DNA from: Acidobacteriota bacterium
Lineage (GTDB): Bacteria; Acidobacteriota; Aminicenantia; S016-38
Assembly (NCBI GenBank): GCA_015486055.1
Contig: WFSJ01000059.1
Span: 26,626 to 90,625, forward strand
Direction of reading: 5' to 3'
Length of the DNA stretch: 64,000 nt
Shown here one piece after another: positions 60,168 through 64,000 of the stretch (positions within the stretch are counted from its first letter, which is position 1; every line of letters starts with the position of its first letter). Both the position numbers and the translations under genes were made by a program. Under the pieces are notes generated by a model that did not search any database, had not been told where the DNA came from, and saw only the letters and a program-made list of their open reading frames with translations.

Positions 60168-61928
60168 CTACCATATTCCCTTCACTTGAACACCAAGTTC
60201 TCTGGGGTCTGAGCTCAGGCGGAAATCCGAAGGTCTGAACCAGGGCTTAACTCTGAATTCAAGGAAGCCTTCCCCTTTCACTGCAAATTCTTTCTCTCTT
60301 TTAGTAGGGGTGAGAATAATTTTTTTCAGGAATTTCCCCTTCCAGAATATATTGACCACCTGCTTATCATATTTTGACCTATCAAACGGGTAACCGCTTG
60401 TTAACTCAATTTTTTCTCCACGAAAAACTCCATATATACCGGCTGCTCCTTTTGTCCACTTGAAGTTTCCTTCTGAATACCAGAAGCCGTAGTCATAAAG
60501 TGCGCCCTTTTTCACTGCCCATTTTGCAGGATGAAGAGAATTGAAAGTAACCAAAGACGAAACTATAAACACTGCCGCCAGAGCTGGAGTAAACCATTTC
60601 CCCAATCGGAATTTTCCCGGTTTTATCCCTGAAAGCAAAATCCAGAACAGAATTGCAACCTCAGGGTTCCACAGAGCATTGTTGAACAGAAAAACGAAAA
60701 GAAGGATATAAAAAACCTTTTTTTCTGGCGAGGACTTTCCAATCGCAAAAGAGGCAAGAAACAGAAAAAAGAACAACCCTCCTATAATGCCTAACTCCGA
60801 GAGAGGAGCAAGATAAAGTGAAGGAGCCACATCATTTCTTCCGTGCTTGAATTTATACATATTGTATAAATAATAATTGCCCGCACCGACTCCGCTCACC
60901 GGGAATTCTTTCATTGCAACAAAAGCTTTGCGTGATAGTGTAATTCTACGGCTGGTAATAATATCTAACTTTTTTATTATGCCGGGCATTCTTTCTGCCG
61001 TTTTTATCCTGCTAACAATTCTCTTCTTCAATATTCCGGAAAAAGGAATAAAAAGCACTATAATAAGAGCAAAAGTTCCTATTCTTATAGTTTTGTTAAC
61101 ATTCTTGCTGGCCAAGAAAAATAAAACCGAAAAAACTAAAAGAATAAATCCGCTCCTTGAACCCGAGAAAGCTACCATAAAAAGAGGGGGAAGGAGAAAA
61201 AATAGGTCTTTTATTTCCTTGTAATTGAGAATTATTAAAGCGAAAAGAATGCCACCAAATGTGCCCGCACCAGGAGTATCTGAGAACCCTCCATTATAGG
61301 CTATCCCATGACGAGTTCCCGGGGAAAGCATAAATTTACTGCCAGAGATCTGGACAACTGCTATAAGGAAAGAAATAAAGGTTCCAAGAGACAGATACCT
61401 ATAGGCCTTTCTCCTGTCTATTCCTTCGAGGAGAAAAAGCGCAAGCGGGCTCAAGGAGTATATTGCAAGAGTCAATATGGGAAAGAAAGCACCAAAAGAG
61501 AGTCTTTGTCCTGTAGTTGTAATAGGAGTGTCTCTTAAAAAGGCTAATGGAGAAAGGGTTATATTTGACCATCTCAGGAAAAGGAAAAGAAAAGAGAGGG
61601 CAAGTATTAACAGAAAGTCCCCGTAGAATGGGACCTCAATCTTGTAACCTCTTATTATTTTCCCGACGAAAAAACCAGAGAGCAAGAAAAGAGAGGGGGC
61701 ATAATAATTGAAGGGAAATCCAGTGGGCAGGAAGTAAGAAAAGGCATTAATAAAGGGAAGGATAAAAAGGAAAGCATAAATCCCTCTACCCTTAAGACGG
61801 GAAAGCAGATATCCCAGAAGAAAAAAAGGGATACTAAGATAAAGCCCCTCAACCCTTCCTGTGACAAAGAAAAGAAAAATAAGAGAAAAGATAGATAAAA
61901 TTCCCCACATAAAACCCTTCGCTTTCAT
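60168..61928 (-). CDS. O-antigen ligase/polymerase-like membrane protein
   Basis: About 586 residues with some twelve membrane helices up to about residue 460, then a soluble C-terminal domain. 'PGTRHGIAYNGGFSDTPGAG' and 'FPVSGVGAGNYYLYNMYKFK' followed by 'PLSELGIIGGLFFFL' are typical of Wzy_C/WaaL ligases with their large periplasmic loop. Start: ATG at 61928 is preferred to a TTG at 61967 because a TTGCAC/TAAAAT promoter lies between them. First gene of the exopolysaccharide run. Confidence 0.85.
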   Translation of the reverse strand: MKAKGFMWGILSIFSLIFLFFVTGRVEGLYLSIPFFLLGYLLSRLKGRGIYAFLFILPFINAFSYFLPTGFPFNYYAPSLFLLSGFFVGKIIRGYKIEVPFYGDFLLILALSFLFLFLRWSNITLSPLAFLRDTPITTTGQRLSFGAFFPILTLAIYSLSPLALFLLEGIDRRKAYRYLSLGTFISFLIAVVQISGSKFMLSPGTRHGIAYNGGFSDTPGAGTFGGILFALIILNYKEIKDLFFLLPPLFMVAFSGSRSGFILLVFSVLFFLASKNVNKTIRIGTFALIIVLFIPFSGILKKRIVSRIKTAERMPGIIKKLDIITSRRITLSRKAFVAMKEFPVSGVGAGNYYLYNMYKFKHGRNDVAPSLYLAPLSELGIIGGLFFFLFLASFAIGKSSPEKKVFYILLFVFLFNNALWNPEVAILFWILLSGIKPGKFRLGKWFTPALAAVFIVSSLVTFNSLHPAKWAVKKGALYDYGFWYSEGNFKWTKGAAGIYGVFRGEKIELTSGYPFDRSKYDKQVVNIFWKGKFLKKIILTPTKREKEFAVKGEGFLEFRVKPWFRPSDFRLSSDPRELGVQVKGIW

Positions 61929-61938
61929 AACAGAGACA

Positions 61939-61967
61939 ATTTTATCCCTGTTCCTCCGAATGTGCAA
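61939..61967 (-). promoter_or_regulatory. Promoter of the exopolysaccharide operon
   Basis: Minus strand TTGCAC (61967-61962), 17 bases, TAAAAT (61944-61939), ten bases to the ATG at 61928. The -35 box touches the 15-base direct repeat at 61966-61980. Confidence 0.5.
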
Positions 61968-62326
61968 TATCCTCTGATGGGGTCAAGGCGAATTTCCCTT
62001 CTTACTCCTCTTCTATTCCCTCCTTTTGCAAAGGAGGGTTAGGGTGGATTTTTTACTCCTATTCCTCCCTTTCCTATCCCTCCCTTTCTCAAAGGGAGGT
62101 TAGGTAGGATTTTTATACTTCCCCCTTAATCCCCCCTCTAAAGAAAGGGAAAATATAAGGATTTTCCCCTTTTTTAAAACAAATCCCCCTCGCTCCCCCT
62201 TTTCCAAAGGGGGAAATATAAGGAATAATTCTTCCTACTTCCCACTTCTCCCCCAAAGGAGGGTCAGGGTGGATTTTTCCTTCTCACCCTTGACTTTATC
62301 CTCAAAAAGGATTATCCTAAATTAGG
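61966..62326. repeat. Array of palindromic repeats upstream of the ATPase-nuclease gene
   Basis: No gene. The stretch holds hairpin units: CCCTCCTTT/AAAGGAGGG (62018-62038), CCTCCCTTT/AAAGGGAGG (62079-62099), CCCCCTTT/AAAGGGGG (62195-62213), plus partial units at 62128-62165 and 62249-62278. Most are followed by TTAGGGTGGATTTTT or GGAAATATAAGGA. AATATCCTCTGATGG at 61966-61980 recurs at 63757-63771. Confidence 0.75.
62290..62318 (+). promoter_or_regulatory. Leaderless promoter of the ATPase-nuclease gene
   Basis: TTGACT (62290-62295), 17 bases, TATCCT (62313-62318), eight bases to the ATG at 62327; no Shine-Dalgarno sequence at proper spacing. Confidence 0.5.
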
Positions 62327-63619
62327 ATGTTTGTTAATAGGGAAAACGAAAAAATTCTATTAAAAAAACTATTCTCTTCCTCAGGGTTTACAGTCATCTA
62401 TTTAATAGGGCGAAGAAGGATAGGAAAAACAACACTTATATTTGAATCGTTGGGAGATGTGCCATATGTTCTTCTTCCAAAGGATGTGGGTGAAAAAGCT
62501 ATAAGGGACCACATAAAGCTGTCCCTCGGCTATGAGAGTTCCAATTTAAGCGAACTCTTCAGGCTGCATTTCTCCGACAATTCCGTCCTCTTTATAGACG
62601 AAATCCAGAATCTTGCGGGTTTTCCCTCTCTTGTTTCTGAGCTCCAGCAGGGAATAGATTTTTTGGATAGAAAGGGGACAAAAGGGCTGTTTGTAGCAGC
62701 AGGCTCCAGCATATCCATGACCTCTCAGCTTTTCGAAAGCGGAGAAAGTCCTCTTTACAGGAGAGCCCATGCAAGATTAAGCCTTCCAGAACTACCTTTA
62801 AAAGACACTCTCCTTTGGGGAAAGAAAATCTCGGGAAACTTTGAACAAGCCTTAACCCTATATCTTACCTTCGGCGGAATCCCTTATTATTATAGTATTT
62901 CTCAAAGGTTTTTCTCCATAGATGTAAAAACTCTCGTAAAAGAGCTTTTCTTCTCTGAGTTATCCCTTCTCGAGTCTGAAGTAGAGGCGGTGCTTTCCTC
63001 TGAATTTAAAGGTAGACACTCTATATACAGAGACATAATTTATGCTGTTGGGAGAGGAAAAACCCGCGAGAGCGAAATAGCATCATTCCTTGAGGTAAAG
63101 CAAACTACCCTGCACAAATACATAAATTTTCTGGAAACTTATGGTTTTCTTGGAAGGGTCAGGCACATAGACAAAAAAATTAAAAGCCTTTACATTAAAG
63201 ACCCTGTCCTAAACTTACTTTTCTCCTGTAGAAAGGATAACTTCAAGAACTGCTTCGAAGTATTCTCTGGAGGAAGATTTGAAGAAACAATTAGAGGAAA
63301 TATAAATTTATTCTCTCCATTTCACATTGAGGATTTCGGAAAATATGTAGGTAAAGCCAGCTCAGGAGAAAATTTTGACATAGATGTGATAGGCATAAAT
63401 AGAAAAAGAAGGGAAGTCCTATTCGCAGAATGCAAATGGAATCTTTCAGTAGATGGCCTGAGGGTCGAAAAGGAATTAAAATCCAGGGCGAGGCTTTTCC
63501 CTCTTATGAAAGGGAACAGAAAAGAGCATTATGCTATATTCGCCAGAGCATTCAGGAGCCTTCCGCACGAAGCAATGGCAATTTCCCTTCCCGAGCTGGA
63601 AAAGGCCTTCCTAAGATAA
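62327..63619 (+). CDS. AAA ATPase with C-terminal DUF234 nuclease-like domain
   Basis: 430 residues of the archaeal-type ATPase/DUF234 family: Walker A 'IGRRRIGKTTLIFESL' (27-42), Walker B 'SVLFIDEIQNLAG', 'LFVAAGSSISMTSQLF', 'TFGGIPYYYSISQRF', a winged-helix part ('TRESEIASFLEVKQTTLHKY') and a PD-(D/E)xK-like end 'FDIDVIGINRKRREVLFAEC' followed by Lys (D-ExK geometry). Such proteins are frequent in archaea and thermophiles, often in mobile or defence-like settings; function unknown. It stands alone between two copies of a palindromic repeat family. Confidence 0.85.
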   Translation: MFVNRENEKILLKKLFSSSGFTVIYLIGRRRIGKTTLIFESLGDVPYVLLPKDVGEKAIRDHIKLSLGYESSNLSELFRLHFSDNSVLFIDEIQNLAGFPSLVSELQQGIDFLDRKGTKGLFVAAGSSISMTSQLFESGESPLYRRAHARLSLPELPLKDTLLWGKKISGNFEQALTLYLTFGGIPYYYSISQRFFSIDVKTLVKELFFSELSLLESEVEAVLSSEFKGRHSIYRDIIYAVGRGKTRESEIASFLEVKQTTLHKYINFLETYGFLGRVRHIDKKIKSLYIKDPVLNLLFSCRKDNFKNCFEVFSGGRFEETIRGNINLFSPFHIEDFGKYVGKASSGENFDIDVIGINRKRREVLFAECKWNLSVDGLRVEKELKSRARLFPLMKGNRKEHYAIFARAFRSLPHEAMAISLPELEKAFLR

Positions 63620-64000
63620 CTTCTCTGGCCTCCTCTTCCCTCCTCTTCCATTCCCTCCTTTTATTATTCCTCCCTTTCGTAAAGGGAGGTTAGGAGGGAT
63701 TTTTATACTTTCCCCTCTCACGAATCCAGATTGAAAGAGAGAAGAAAAAATGATAGAATATCCTCTGATGGTAACAGGAAATGAAGCTTCAACTGATGGT
63801 GAAAGGAAGAACAAAGAGGAGCTTTGCGAAGATGGTTCCGAGTATGAAAGAGATAACCACTGAAACATTAAAAAAGTAATTGAAAGGTGACAAATGTGGC
63901 AATGCAAAACCTGACCCCGAATTCTTTCCCTATTCCGGGACGGAAACGACTTGAAACTAAAATTTAAATTCTGTAAACTAAACATAATGAAATTCATGAT
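63620..64000. repeat. Non-coding end of window with a palindromic repeat and direct repeat copy
   Basis: CCTCCCTTT-CGT-AAAGGGAGG (63669-63689) followed by TTAGGAGGGATTTTTATACT closely matches the unit at 62079-62119, in the same orientation. AATATCCTCTGATGG (63757-63771) matches 61966-61980. No gene is supported; a minus-strand reading 63997-63611 is repeat translation ('PPNLPLRKGG'). Confidence 0.65.

Noticed and set aside
63789-63950. Minus-strand open stretch reading as a hydrophobic C-terminus (NVSVVISFILGTIFAKLLF)
   Set aside because: No start codon or family match; T-rich DNA commonly yields hydrophobic translations. A pseudogene end cannot be excluded.
63611-63997. Minus-strand reading frame of 128 codons
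   Set aside because: Its text comes from the palindromic repeats (PPNLPLRKGG) and low-complexity sequence, and it overlaps the ATPase gene end.
1-64000. CRISPR array or prophage
   Set aside because: No regularly spaced direct repeats, cas genes or phage structural genes were seen; the only arrays are palindromic units near 62000 and 63670.

Overview
The window is a dense bacterial chromosome segment (AT-rich, many overlapping genes, Lys/Glu/Ile-rich proteins). lptD, a TonB-dependent receptor, a type II/IV-pilus secretin and an O-antigen ligase-like protein show a Gram-negative (diderm) cell. Indirect Gln-tRNA synthesis (gatB), a split transketolase, an EndoQ-like DNA-repair nuclease and a secretin carrying TPR and cohesin-like domains suggest a poorly cultivated, probably anaerobic and possibly thermophilic lineage; Aminicenantes/Acidobacteriota-like is a guess from content only. 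No rRNA or other firm taxonomic marker is present.

Layout. 1-4100: an ECF nickel/cobalt transporter (DUF4198 protein, cbiM, PDGLE protein, cbiQ, cbiO), split by a divergent nitronate monooxygenase/FabK-like gene. 4101-5885: accessory stretch with a small membrane-protein gene, a broken RHS gene and a repeat shared with the IS110 element far downstream. 5886-7700: aldolase and zinc alcohol dehydrogenase. 7810-12175: DUF1015 gene, lptD, sugar-nucleotide pyrophosphorylase. 12207-15808: exported Memo-like protein, a decayed hypB remnant, truD, two tRNAs on the minus strand, larE. 15864-21536 (minus): a seven-gene run of two radical SAM proteins, EndoQ, ndk and a STAS / HATPase / PP2C partner-switching module. 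21591-28307 (plus, divergent): gatB, split transketolase, ftsEX, a 2-hydroxyacid dehydrogenase, an MBL-fold protein and a GIY-YIG protein. 28320-31043 (minus): second DUF4198 protein, DUF374 acyltransferase-like protein, NtrC-type regulator. 31156-36046: rplU-rpmA-obg-nadD-rsfS, a degenerate sigma-54 activator-like ATPase, rlmH, a DksA-like gene and comF. 36051-38306 (minus): TonB receptor. 38392-56134: DHH phosphoesterase, then a long run of fbp, ridA, pilus/secretion genes, pyrK-pyrD-pyrF, a UbiA prenyltransferase, xseB, ispA, dxs, tlyA and nadK. 56290-57710: IS110-family element with a structured non-coding leader. 57739-61928 (minus): exopolysaccharide genes. 62327-63619: an ATPase-nuclease gene flanked by palindromic repeats.

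The most general observation is that many transcription units seem leaderless: a -35/-10 promoter with TAnnnT ending 6-8 bases before the start codon and no Shine-Dalgarno sequence, while genes inside operons use Shine-Dalgarno sites or ATGA/TTGA stop-start overlaps. A nickel theme recurs (cbi/nik transporter, two DUF4198 proteins, larE, dead hypB). The strongest candidates for less-described biology are the IS110 leader RNA, the repeat-flanked ATPase-nuclease island, the EndoQ/radical SAM/partner-switch operon and the catalytically degenerate activator next to rlmH.
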